A stretch of 13,836 bases of DNA from Rhodocollybia butyracea (taxonomy: Eukaryota > Basidiomycota > Agaricomycetes > Agaricales > Omphalotaceae): contig JADNRY010001254.1 in assembly GCA_015501585.1 (NCBI GenBank), forward strand, positions 1-13,836, in the 5' to 3' direction. Positions 1-8,563 of the stretch are shown here, piece after piece. The first letter of the stretch is position 1. The number at the start of each line of letters is the position of its first letter. Under the pieces are notes generated by a model. It was given only the letters and a program-made list of their open reading frames with translations. It ran no database searches and was not told the origin of the DNA. The position numbers and the translations under genes are program-made.

Positions 1-1339
1 AGAGATACACCTCTAGGAAAACTGACCAGCAATGGCAGGACCCGGTAATTACTATATGATACATGAGCTTTGAGTTTTGATTGATTGTTTACCCAGATGT
101 TCTGCCGACACATTTAACGGAGTCGCCTTTTGTAACATAACAAGTTCGACCTTCGACCCTAAAGATCTCTGTGCTGCATGGCTAGCACAAGCTGGGCATG
201 TGCTCCACAATCTGAACTTGGAATTCCCCGAGGAAAGATATGGTAAATACCAGTGAAACCTCTATAGTTCACTGTCATAGCTGAATTCTTGATTCATTAT
301 CAGCTCTTTGTGACGGCCTGCGTTATATACTGGGATGTTCAGAGAACGAAGTTCTACCTGGCATGTTGGCCACTTTTTCCACTCAAGACTACTATTTGTT
401 CCTTGAACCTATCAAAATCACCAAAGTTAACGGAGTGTCTCATTTTTCACTGCATGATCCAGCATTCTTCTGGTCATTAGATTCACTGGGTTCTGTGGCA
501 ATAAAACAGGAGACCCTGATTTTGCTAGGCCTTCCCTCACTTTCAGTATCCCAAGTTACACGAAGCCAAAATCATTGGGGAGACAACCTTAGTCAAGATG
601 GCAGTTATCATATAGTGTCTGAATATCTGAAGCTGAAAGGATTCGATCCTTTTGGTCTTGATTATGCTCGTTCTCATGGTTATCCTTTGTTCAAGATATT
701 CGATAATGTGCTGGATGGTGGCCCAGATGAAACCAGAATCTTTGATTCTGAGCATAAGGCTGCTACCCAATGTACGTGTGTGGAGCAGGTTTTTAACCTT
801 TGGTATTTCTGAGCAACGTATACTGCAGTTCAAACCCGTTCTGTTGACCCACATACTGGGTCAAACTTTAACTCGGAGCAGCTCCCAGAGGATGATATTA
901 TATATGCGCATTCCGAGAACAGTAAGCCATTTTTGGGCAACTTGCATATATCACTTGGGATCTGAAATAATCTTAATTGATAGGGCAAACTTTCAAATCT
1001 CAACAATCTCAACACAAGACAAGCCTTGCGCCTCTTGAACCGAACACCCTTGATTGCCTGACCCAATTGCCAAGCCAAACCCATTATCACGTAGCAGAAT
1101 GCACCTCCCAAAAAAGGCGACATCCACGACTCAGGCGAAATCGGTCATTCTCTTCATTTGACCGACAGGAAAAAATTAATAAACCTCTTCCTGTGAGGGT
1201 CTGTGTCGCACTGGATCAACTCATAGACGACCCCACGAGCGGTTTGGCTGCCGCGGACCATTTAAACTATATAATATTGGATCACGGTCAGCTGAACTGG
1301 AAGTACATGGATTGCTACTTAGGTATCATTGACTTTTAA
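1..1339 (+). CDS. Uncharacterised basidiomycete protein, C-terminal 368 residues (5' part outside window)
   Basis: Five exons join in one open frame: 1-44, 97-242, 304-771, 829-921 and 984-1339, with stop TAA at 1337-1339. All four introns (52, 61, 57 and 62 bp) are GT-AG and every phase matches, so the start must lie left of the window. Without splicing each exon runs into stops, which supports the model. In the visible 368 residues, FFWSLDSLG (118-126), LLGLPS (137-142) and KGFDPFGLDYARSHGYP (175-191) resemble a recurring pattern in large agaricomycete proteins of unknown function (recognition from memory). A basic cluster, KRRHPRLRRNR (294-304), could be a nuclear localisation signal (inference). 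I see no catalytic motif, signal peptide or membrane helix, and I do not recognise a named family. No frameshift or internal stop is present, so the gene looks alive. Confidence 0.75.
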
Positions 1340-1617
1340 TTGGATTGAAGTAAGTATAAAATTAGATATAACATCTTTCTCCTCTACCATCACCTCAGGC
1401 CCAAGCTTCCATGGTATGCTGTTGAACTTTTATATAGTACTAAGTACCGTTTGAAGTATCAAGAAAAACTCTCCCACCTTTACTCTCGTTATACGGTTAT
1501 GTCCAGAACTAGCACCGCAGCATCTGCAATAATTTTACTCGACATAAAACAGCACACAGAAAATTGTTCTCTAGCTTCTCAAATTGTAGGCTTCCGTCGT
1601 AATATTTGGCCGAGGTG

Positions 1618-1746
1618 ATGTTGAATAATGCGTGCATTCGAGATCTTCGAAGACTGCGCCAATCCGACGGAGTCGGAATGATACATGTGCCGGGAAAGCG
1701 CACTACTCTGAACGACTTCGCGCTAGTAGCCATGCTAGATTACTAA
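1618..1746 (+). other. Short open frame of 42 codons, possible exon remnant
   Basis: An ATG-started frame ends at TAA 1744-1746 and is preceded by a TAA ten codons upstream. Its composition is protein-like (IRDLRRLRQSDG, then VPGKRTTLNDF), but I recognise nothing. An acceptor-like TTGTAG lies at about 1583-1588, but the sequence after it runs into the TAA in the same frame. It could be a relic of a terminal exon or a chance frame. Confidence 0.15.
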
Positions 1747-1932
1747 TGATTCAATGGTTTCCGGCACCAATTTTCGACTGCTAGAGCCTCTGCTGGACTA
1801 GCAGGTGTCTGGAGAGTTAATGAATACACCGCGTTTCTACAGCTGCCTGAGGTATATTAACACCTCCGATATCTGAACTCTGAGAGACCCCCTCCAAGTA
1901 TGTCTGTCTATCAACACTGCATGTTCTCTCAC

Positions 1933-1950
1933 TTCGAATTCTTCGAATTC
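1933..1950 (+). repeat. Two tandem copies of a 9-bp unit
   Basis: TTCGAATTC occurs twice head to tail and the first four bases of a third copy follow. It is a small simple repeat without other context. Confidence 0.6.
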
Positions 1951-2414
1951 TTCGGTGCTATTCACTCGGAACCATACGTTTGCCCTCATGACCGTGATCC
2001 TCCTGTGATCTAACAGCTCTTGGGACTCGGACCATGTGCATGTCCTTTGACCTTGGTCCCAACGCGCTCGGCGACTTCTATGTCAAGTCAACCTCGTTTT
2101 AAGTATATTAAGCTACTTACCTCACAACAGCAAATTTAGTCTATAAACATCTATATGTCAACACCGCATAATCAATAGCAGTGACTGATCGACCATATGC
2201 ACTATGAATGATGCGGTGCACATCGAAAAAAAAAACGCTCAAACTTTGAGGTGTTGTTCATATCAAACTATTAAACGGATTCTTCAAGAAGCTGGGCCAC
2301 TATGACAACTAAGTAACTTTGTAACAGCATTGAGCTGTAAGCTAGTAGCACTTTAGTACGTACGGCGGTTCGAAATAATTCATACCGAAGGCAAATCCCG
2401 TTGCGAAGGCAAAT

Positions 2415-2519
2415 CTGTACACATATAAGTAGCTCGGGTAGATCTCTCGCGCTTTCTTCACGAGCACTTGCGCACGCGCCGCTGCACATTGACTCCAGAG
2501 TTCAGAGTCCACTTCCACA
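2415..2519 (+). promoter_or_regulatory. Promoter and 5' leader of the 2520 gene
   Basis: TATAAG at 2424-2429 lies about 95 bp before the ATG at 2520. That spacing suits a TATA element with transcription starting near 2455-2460. The leader has no ATG between 2430 and 2519, and the start context TCCACAATGCC (A at -3 and C after ATG) is a good fungal start context. Use as a promoter is inferred from position and motif. Confidence 0.45.
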
Positions 2520-3676
2520 ATGCCGACCGTGTTAACAGTTCCAGATATCATGCTCCGAGCTACACCTACCGCTTCCGAGCTCGAACTCGACATCCCCCCG
2601 TCCTTTCTCATAGCCTCCATAATCTTCGCAGTGGCCTACCTTTTCCTCTCCGCATGGTTCATCTACCGGTTTTTCAAAAAAAGAATACACCTTTTTGGGA
2701 TGGTGGGAATTTTCTGTCTGTGTGGGTATCTCGTTCTATTTCCTCGTTTTATTTCTGCAGAAACTCTTATTCTATCCACCATAAACGCGTGCTTATGCCT
2801 TGTTCTTCTGTACTCCAGATCGTCTCGTCGTCTTCATCATCCAAGCAATCCTTACCCGCACTGCCTCGGTCCACATAAAAGATATCATCGCTTTGATCGT
2901 CGCGGATGAAGCGTTATTTTCTATAGGATTTGTTACACTGCTTTATGTCGCTTTTGCGGTTGTACATGATCCATATCGGTGAGTTGGATGCGGGTCTTGT
3001 CTTGATGCATTCGCTATGAAACAAGTTACTTACCCTTGAACACCGATGTAGGCAATTGATCTATATTACTACTGCTACCACCCCAACCGAGACATCTTCA
3101 GCCCAAACCACGCTCCATACGGTCCTCCAGAACCGCACCCTATACCAATTCTTCCTCTTTGCGGCAGTCCTCTGCGAATTAGTCGGTATAAGTCAAAGTA
3201 TTGACGGACTGAGACTCACAATCGGGGGATCTACCACCGGCACGCTCTCTAGTACTAGTAACTGGGTCAAAGCCAGTATTTTAATCATCTTTCTTGCCAC
3301 TCTCATACAAGTTTTCCATACGGTCAACTTGATATGGCTGTGCCGTAGAGCCCCACAAAAACCTGAGCACCTTAACCCCAATTCCCCCTCCGCCTCGTCG
3401 TCTACTCTGGTTTTTACCTCAAACCAACTTGAACCCGAACTGACTAATGGACAGGGAAGTACATGCACCACACTTATATTGAGCACCACTTCCATCCTGC
3501 TCCTCATCCGTGGGATAACCTCGCTGGTTATCACCTTCCAAAACCAAAATGACCCAATCATCTGGTACACCCTTATCGCTCTCCCGGAGCTTCTATGCGT
3601 AGTGTTATACGCGGTCCCGAGCGCGATGGCGCTGTTTGTTAGTTCTAAATCTGGTGGAGCGAGAGGAAGGGTGTAG
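2520..3676 (+). CDS. Seven-helix membrane protein, uncharacterised agaricomycete family (328 aa)
   Basis: Proposed exons are 2520-2721, 2819-2978 and 3052-3676, together 987 bp in one frame. Intron 2 (2979-3051, 73 bp) has donor GTGAGT and acceptor TAG and restores the frame exactly. Intron 1 (2722-2818, 97 bp) has the weaker donor GTGGGT and acceptor CCAG. It is the best pair I found that joins the first helix-coding frame to the frame of VADEALFSIGF. Likely membrane helices lie at residues 28-50, 58-79, 90-115, 150-172, 193-218, 260-282 and 291-316. A Ser/Pro/Asn-rich loop (223-258) precedes helix 6. The segment IWYTLIALPELLCVVLYAVPS (291-311) and the ADEALFSIGF segment match, from memory, a conserved agaricomycete family of unknown function. 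A distant link to DUF7702- or RTA1-like proteins is possible but unproven. It probably sits in the plasma or an inner membrane. Its last exon is the source sequence of a broken duplicate at 11330-11718. Confidence 0.75.
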
Positions 3677-3903
3677 CGCGTATGCGGGTGTAGTGACGGT
3701 GTAAGTCGTTCTGAATAGGAAAAGGGAAGGTGTTCCATCGAGGAACACAAAAGTCCCGCAGTACTAGTTAGTAGGCATTGCGCCCATTAGTTATGATGCC
3801 AGTGTGCGCTGGGATTTGGCAAAAATTCAACTTTGATACAGCTGGTCCGTGGGCGCATACTTCCTCGAGCGATGTTACAGTGGGGAGGGTATGAAGAGTC
3901 TGT

Positions 3904-3927
3904 GTATTAATATATGTATTAATATAT
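3904..3927 (+). repeat. Two tandem copies of an AT-rich 12-bp unit
   Basis: GTATTAATATAT is repeated head to tail and followed by a partial third copy (GTATA). It lies about 230 bp after the stop of the membrane protein gene, in otherwise empty sequence (3677-4013), and could fall in its 3' untranslated or termination region. Confidence 0.6.
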
Positions 3928-4013
3928 GTATAATTTTGCCCATAATATTGAGAGCCTACTGAGAGTGTAGCCGCTTGTACTGGGGAGTTGGTAATTCACG
4001 AAGAAACTAGCTC

Positions 4014-4444
4014 ATGAATAAAAATTGCGATCGCATCCCCGAGTATAGACACTTTCTTCTTGCTACAGATCATCCACCTCTAAAAAATAGCGCACTTCTA
4101 TCTACTTTCCATGAAACTAATTCGGGCACTGAGATGGTCATAGACTCAACTATGTTTTGTGGATTCAGGACCTCGTTTCTGCTTCACGATATATGGAAAT
4201 GAACTGAGGCGCAGCTGCTCGTGGGATTGACACTCATTAATAGCCTGTACGTTGGAGCCGTCATTGGAGTTTATCATCTCTACCCTGTCTAGAGAGATTT
4301 TTGCTCCGCCTTAGCACTAATTTCCGTCGACCTGGTATTGGTCAAGGAGAGTATGAAGCCAAGGAACAGTGCAGGTGAGCTCTCGAGTCTGTGGTTTCAT
4401 TGACCTGTGATTTTCACTAATATACACACCTTTCAGAATCATAG
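4014..4444 (+). pseudogene. Relic of a membrane-protein-like gene with one recognisable intron
   Basis: A single frame from ATG 4014 runs to 4374 with only two stops (TGA 4200-4202 and TAG in the 4290s). It is followed by a well-formed 62-bp intron (4375-4436: donor GTGAGC, CACTAAT branch-like site, acceptor TTTCAG), after which the frame ends at TAG 4442-4444. After the first stop the peptide is hydrophobic and helix-like (LLVGLTLINSLYVGAVIGVY). I recognise no family. The low stop density plus the clean intron favour a decayed gene over noise. Copy B of the duplication lacks this part. Confidence 0.3.
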
Positions 4445-5240
4445 TAAACCACCACCCCGGTTGAAGCTGTAGACGTGATAAAATCCCATTCGGCACGCGT
4501 GCTCTGCTGTTCCTCCATACATATATACAATCTCTTTCCCTCCCTTCAGATCCACAACCATATAATCACGAAATTCATTCGAGCCCAAACACGCCGTTGG
4601 GCAGTGATCCCGAATGGTCGTTCCTTGACATTCGCATAGTAGACGTGAGGATCTTGACAGCGTGAAACCAGGTCCTCTGCTGATCTATCTAATCTGACTA
4701 TACCCACATCAGATCAGCGCCTGTAATTAAAACCCGAGCCCAACTTCTCTCCCGCTGCGTGCCCGCCCACAGCACCCCGAAATAGGACATTGGCGCCCCT
4801 AGTATTGCTATAGAAGCTATCCAGACATAAACAAGATTGGATCTCCTAGTGACAGTGCATAGGGATGCTTTGTCCCAATGTGCTCCTCGGTGACAAGTCC
4901 CTCCCGCCAGGTAGGTGAAGCTGTTAGGGTGACGCCACCTGACGCCACTGTCACTGGGCGAGGGCAACAAGCTGGACCCGAGCAGGCCGAAAGAACTGAG
5001 GCATCTGGATGCCATGGTCAACTGCCTATTGCTGTAGCGAGTCGTGCGGCGCGTACGAACACAGTAGCCTCAAGAAGGAGGTTGATCGTAGAGTTGGATT
5101 GGGGGATCGGGGGCTGTTCTAGGAGTTCTAGCTGGTGTCGGTGATGTCAATTATATTGCATAGGTGCGCTGAGTATCAATAGACGCGGATTGGATACGTC
5201 CGTAACGATGGGGAGACCGAAGTCATAACGACAACATAAC
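4445..5240. other. Decayed sequence shared in part with copy B
   Basis: No intact gene is visible. From 4686 on it matches 11719-12144. A plus-strand frame around 4950-5030 (GEGNKLDPSRPKELRHLDAM) ends at a stop. The copy B counterpart continues longer in another frame (12033-12227), so both may descend from a lost exon. A minus-strand frame at 4698-5021 contains one helix-like stretch, but copy B does not keep it open. Confidence 0.4.
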
Positions 5241-5259
5241 GATAGTATCACGCCCGTTT

Positions 5260-5600
5260 GAGATGTTCGGCCCGAGAAAAGCACTTGGGCGCTAATACAC
5301 TCAACGTGCTTTTCTGGCGCACTGCTCAAATTTCAGGCGGCATCCTAAGCGAAAGGAGAAGCAACGGGGAAGAAACTAAGGGAACTGGTGAGTATTCTGG
5401 TAGTGCATGCACATGGCTCGCAAGTTATCTGTTCTTCTACCCCAGCTTTTTTTCGTAGGCAGCCCAGAAAATCAAACCAAACAATTTGAGAGCTGCTACA
5501 AGTCGCTGAATACACGCTGTAATTCACGTCAATGAATCTCACACTGTCGTCATCAATCATCAATGCATCATCATCGATCATCACCGCTCTCGAAGAAATT
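5260..5600 (+). pseudogene. Relic of a spliced plus-strand gene (copy A)
   Basis: This is the counterpart of 12598-13031. The intron is kept (5388-5458, 71 bp, donor GTGAGT, acceptor CGTAG). In copy A the upstream exon has a TAA shortly before the donor and the downstream exon meets TGA and TAA, so the product is dead. Copy B keeps the same join open. The gene family is not recognised. Confidence 0.35.
5548..5584 (+). repeat. CAT/ATC-rich microsatellite
   Basis: Imperfect CAT and ATC triplets fill this stretch (CATCAATCATCAATGCATCA and onward). At the same point copy B has only a short non-expanded sequence (around 12975-12990), so the expansion happened in copy A or was lost in B. Confidence 0.6.
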
Positions 5601-5769
5601 CCCTTGTGCTGTCGCGAAAACCTCTTGATGAGCAACTCTTCTCCGCCGCATTTTCGCTCAACTCTCTACCCAACGTGCTTCGAATGGATGTGAAAAAGCT
5701 TCGGGTATATCCATGCCAATTTGCAGTAGTATCGAAGTTCAAATTGGGTTCACGAAACTTGTGTCTGCA

Positions 5770-6161
5770 GTGCCTCGCATAAATGCATAACTTCTGGAAC
5801 CATGTCGTCAATTGCAAGTACTGTAAATCCTCCTGGCGTATCAAAGGACGTCAATTCGGGAAAATCTCTTACGGAAGTACTGAAGAATGCAACGACGTCA
5901 AAGACTCGAAATAGAACTCGCCAACACCAATCTCACCTGGCTTGCATCTCCTCTCGCCAAACGCGTTGTAACTCGAGCGACGTGAACAAGGGATACAGGT
6001 ACGTTCACTACGTCTCGATTTGCAAGACAAGAAGGAGAAGACGGGATTTTCCGGCCAGCTTCAGTGACCTTGGCAAAGGGAGGAGATACAGAAAAAGTTG
6101 CGGGCACTGTCGCTATCGGATATCGATGGTCCTCGTCAATCGTTCTCTGGACTTCTCCCAT
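5770..6161 (-). pseudogene. Minus-strand coding relic, copy A
   Basis: An open minus-strand frame of 87 codons (6161-5898) contains ATFSVSPPFAKVTEAGRKI. Its counterpart in copy B (about 13450-13197) is open in the same frame over the same residues, with substitutions. Beyond 5898 the similarity continues after a frame change: VRDFPELTSFDTPGG in A against VRDFPDLTSFG in B. Retention of one frame in both copies suggests that the ancestor coded a protein here. I do not recognise it. It runs in the same direction as the neighbouring ABC-F relic. Confidence 0.3.
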
Positions 6162-6449
6162 ACCGATTTCTTCACTTTTCCAAACGCCCTCTCACTGTTG
6201 CAAGTACAGTTAATCCTGCACGGACTTGATGCATTCATGACGAGGGCCTGAATTTAAAGTTGGGTTGTGAAGAGTGCAAATGATGAATCGATGGTATCCT
6301 GGCGTAATTTTCTGGTCCGTCATCTTAATTACCCCTTCATTGATTCATCTGCAACCTGATTTTCTCGAAACCCTCAGCCCACCTTCCGACCAACTAGTCT
6401 CCTTTGACTTCAATGATATGCTCCGCCTAATCGTGTCCCAGCCTCGCCG

Positions 6450-6640
6450 CCAGTCGCAAACACCTGTCTAACGACCCAACGATCATGGTACAACAACTAG
6501 TACGCCCTCAAACTTGCTTAACTCCTTAGCTAGTAGATCTAACGTATCCGCGTTCAAATGCGTCGTCACTTCATCAAGAATTAGAACACGAATGGATTTT
6601 AACGAGGACAAGATAAGCAAAAGAGTCTTGTTTAGGCTTT
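6450..6640 (-). pseudogene. Fragment of an ABC-F type ATPase gene (copy A)
   Basis: Read on the minus strand, the peptide contains RVLILDEVTTHLNADTLDLL, then LAKELSKFEGVLVVV. In ABC-F ATPases (translation-associated, EF-3/GCN20/ARB1 class) this corresponds to Walker B (VLILDE, about 6587-6570), the D-loop (normally LDEPTNHLD) and the strand before the switch histidine. The signature LSGGQ is missing upstream, the SHD switch is replaced by a stop, and only about 60 codons remain. It is therefore a dead fragment. The next bases downstream on this strand (VCDW, then GWDTIRR after further stops) line up with the better kept copy at 13676-13835. Family assignment rests on motif recognition; which ABC-F subfamily is unknown. 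Confidence 0.6.
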
Positions 6641-7061
6641 CTTTGGAGTTGAAGGAGACGGTGGTAGGATTGCGTTGTGGGCGGGTATGCAGACGGAGAG
6701 AGGTGAGTGCGTATTTTGGATACGGGAGATGGCAGGAGGTGGTCATTGATAGATTCTAGATCTGCAACAGAGAACCCGTTTCCAAGTCGTCAAGGTACTC
6801 GCGTCCGTCATCTACTAGCATGCTGATCTCAAAGAAAGACCATCCTACTGCCCTCGGCGTTGCAGCGTTGAATGTTGAATTGTGAATCTTAGGCAAGGGA
6901 AAGATAAGAGATTAGATGTATGTACGATGCGCACCGAAAGGGATTTTATCATGTCCACAACTTCAAAAATCATCGGTGAACGAATCAGAGACTCGAGAGC
7001 TCACCTGTGCTGCTCCCAATTTTCTGGACCATCTTTCCTGCTAACGCTGCTTTGCCATTAG
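6640..7061. other. No gene supported
   Basis: The minus-strand frame of the ABC-F relic stays open to about 6746, but upstream of about 6640 it shows no family motif. At the right end, CTAAC and a pyrimidine-rich run ending in TTAG (7040-7061) look like the 3' end of an intron feeding the exon at 7062. I see nothing else. Confidence 0.4.
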
Positions 7062-7306
7062 ATGTAACAGAGTTACATGTCGGTGGATATGGCGCACACT
7101 ATTTGGTCTTGTATTGGTCAAACGAGCGATATCTTCGAGCAGCTGTAAAATGGTGGATTGCACATCGTAAAATCAAACCTAGGATCAAGCTAGACAAACT
7201 CACGGTTTATTTCGACTTAAGGCCAAGGGAAGAAGGATTGCCGGGTGTTCATGTGCCTGAACGAGCTGGATATGTTTGTCGAGCTTTTTGCTTGGGCAGT
7301 CAAGAG
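7062..7306 (+). pseudogene. Orphan internal exon of an uncharacterised protein
   Basis: A branch-like GCTAAC, a pyrimidine tract and TTAG (ending at 7061) precede an open stretch of about 82 codons. It ends at GAG followed by GTGGGT (donor at 7307). The peptide is clearly protein-like: VTELHVGGYGAHYLVLYW, AALRWW-like AAVKWWIAHRK, and VYFDLRPREEGLPG. No matching neighbouring exon or start codon was found, so I read it as a surviving exon of a broken gene. It faintly recalls the C-terminal half of fungal F-box-type proteins, a weak impression only. Confidence 0.35.
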
Positions 7307-7419
7307 GTGGGTGATCTCTGAATCGGCGACACTGACGTGCTCGCGTAGCCTTGCCAGTCATTTTTGATGTGAGACTGATGCCAATGGCCGTCCACAAGCC
7401 GTCGCCAGCCGTTGACGCA

Positions 7420-7601
7420 AATGCAAAACGCGCAAACATCGCGTTCTTAGCCGTTAAAGTCGCGTTTTCTGTACATATTTATAAACGCACTTGTATAGAA
7501 TAGCTGGCTGCAATCAACCCATCTTGTTATCACCTTATTATCACCTTATATCAAGTCTCGTACAACTGCTCAGAAATCTCTAGCCTTTCCTGCGCGCTAC
7601 T
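7420..7601 (+). promoter_or_regulatory. Promoter-like region with TATA box and CGCG motifs
   Basis: Three CGCG-containing elements (AAACGCGC near 7427, TCGCGTT near 7439, TCGCGTTTT near 7460) precede TATTTATAAA (7476-7485). The next 115 bases look like a pyrimidine-rich leader with a doubled TTATCACCTTA (about 7526-7550). This fits a dead promoter for the broken gene that follows. The CGCG cores resemble but do not exactly equal the MBF-type ACGCGT box. Confidence 0.35.
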
Positions 7602-8345
7602 TTGGATTCGTCAAACAATCGCAGAGAAGATGTAAATAGACCAGAGTCACAGAGCACCCGATCTTCATCTCACCCTGTATTATATGGTCAAATCTATCAT
7701 TATGAACCATTGAGAACCGATGTACATACTCGACCTGCATATATGGAACCAAACTATCATTACTCACCAACTTCACCAGGATCTTATCAGCATTTCCATA
7801 TCCCATCCGTACCTTCATCATATCAGCAACAACCTCTCTCATTGGCGGAACATACATCTGTACATACTAGCTATCCACACTCCCACTTTCCATATGGATC
7901 TCACTTGCCTTCACATCCGCCGGCGGAAGTACACTCCTACTGGGAATATCCCGCACACAGTTCCCCCTGAACCTTGTCCAGGTTCACTGTTAAACTAGGA
8001 TAGCTCATTATACAAAACATATCCGTTCTCAATCCATGATAGCAGCGCCTCTGTGGATCCCGGGTAACTCTCTCAACCGAGTTGATGCTGACATAACTGC
8101 TATCACTGTCGTCGCTAAAAGGTGCAAAGGTGTCGCTAATCCCAACCACGGTCCATGCTCCACTTGTGTAGATGGATACTCATAGATGTCGTGAAACACT
8201 GCCGAGAATCAAATAAGTACAACAAAGGGCTTATTAGATCAATCCCAAAGTAAAATCGTCAAACAGCTCTCAAATGCGAAAGACAAAATTAATAAGCTTA
8301 AACTCGAGGCAAACTCGAGGTACTACATATTTATCATCTTCTTTG
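7602..8345 (+). pseudogene. Broken gene, probably a Zn2Cys6 transcription factor
   Basis: A 123-codon frame (7602-7970) encodes a Ser/Pro/His/Tyr-rich, probably disordered segment. It begins TTGGATTCG, as if ATGGATTCG had lost its A; the next in-frame ATG is at 7743. After its stop a zinc-cluster-like peptide appears in another frame at about 8102-8190: KRCKGVANPNHGPCSTCV, with TGTCGTCGC just before it in a shifted frame. This fits the pattern C-x2-C-R-x2-K-x-R-C ... C-x2-C of fungal Zn2Cys6 regulators, interrupted by a frameshift. Then come VKHCRESNKYNKGL and, in yet another frame, a coiled-coil-like KIVKQLSNAKDKINKLKLEA (8253-8312), which is what usually follows the cluster. Several frameshifts and stops make it non-functional. 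The identification is inference from residue pattern and order. Confidence 0.4.
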
Positions 8346-8563
8346 CACAGCCTACTAAAATTATGTGATAGGTATTGAATTATTCTAGAGACCTGTCTGC
8401 AGCTCGAGCACGTATCACCGAGTATGGACAAATCATTGGGGCAGATTCCGGGACTTCATAGAGTGGTTTCGACTGCCAGTGAATATATTGACTAGGTCAT
8501 CGAGTAGATTTTATGGCAATTGCTGCTACATTTATCCATGGTATAGGGTGCAGGGCAGGGCAG
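8346..8563. other. Gap between the broken regulator gene and the end of the minus-strand gene
   Basis: A short plus-strand peptide-like run (LSAARARITEYGQIIGADSG, about 8396-8455) may be a further piece of the broken regulator gene. Otherwise the stretch holds the 3' flank of the minus-strand membrane protein gene. I see no RNA gene or repeat. Confidence 0.3.

Larger units (their letters stand above)
1340..2410. other. Intergenic stretch with no convincing gene
   Basis: This stretch lies between the stop of the left gene and the promoter of the membrane protein gene at 2520. It is moderately AT-rich and dense in stops in all frames. I see one short ATG-started frame (1618-1746), a 9-bp tandem repeat (1933-1950), a 10-base A tract near 2227, and no RNA gene or transposon end. 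A run starting GAAGTAAGTAT just after 1345 resembles a splice donor, but no following exon could be supported. Confidence 0.5.
3093..6515 (+). repeat. Copy A of a direct segmental duplication
   Basis: This block reappears in the same orientation at 11330-13836. Matches include the last exon of the membrane protein gene from ACCACG(C/T)TCCATACGGTCC onward and the stretch at 4686-5110 (AATAGGACATTGGCGCCCC is in both). Also shared are 5113-5460 with a conserved intron and 5460-6515 with an opposite-strand ABC-F relic. Divergence is substantial, with many transitions and small indels, so the duplication is old. Copy A keeps the complete membrane protein gene and is probably closer to the ancestral state. 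The part 3486-4685 has no counterpart in copy B. Confidence 0.85.

Noticed and set aside
363..812. An independent 149-codon gene beginning at the ATG at 363
   Set aside because: The ATG is an internal methionine of exon 3 of the left-hand gene, and the frame is open upstream through two well-formed introns.
2726..2760. 35-bp intron (GTATCT to CTGCAG) in the 2520 gene
   Set aside because: It is too short for a typical fungal intron, and the resulting frame leads to a non-hydrophobic peptide instead of the second membrane segment. The 2722-2818 intron keeps the frame.
3193..3750. 185-codon minus-strand open frame
   Set aside because: It lies antisense to the last exon of the intact membrane protein gene. 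The plus strand gives seven helices and clean splicing, so this is a shadow.
4698..5021. Minus-strand protein with one helix-like stretch
   Set aside because: The copy B counterpart breaks this frame at several points, and codon use does not look selected. Probably a chance opposite-strand frame in decayed DNA.
7720..7998. Second plus-strand frame overlapping the broken regulator gene
   Set aside because: Its composition (Ile/His/Thr mixture) reflects the other frame of the Ser/Pro/His/Tyr-rich segment. There is no independent start signal.
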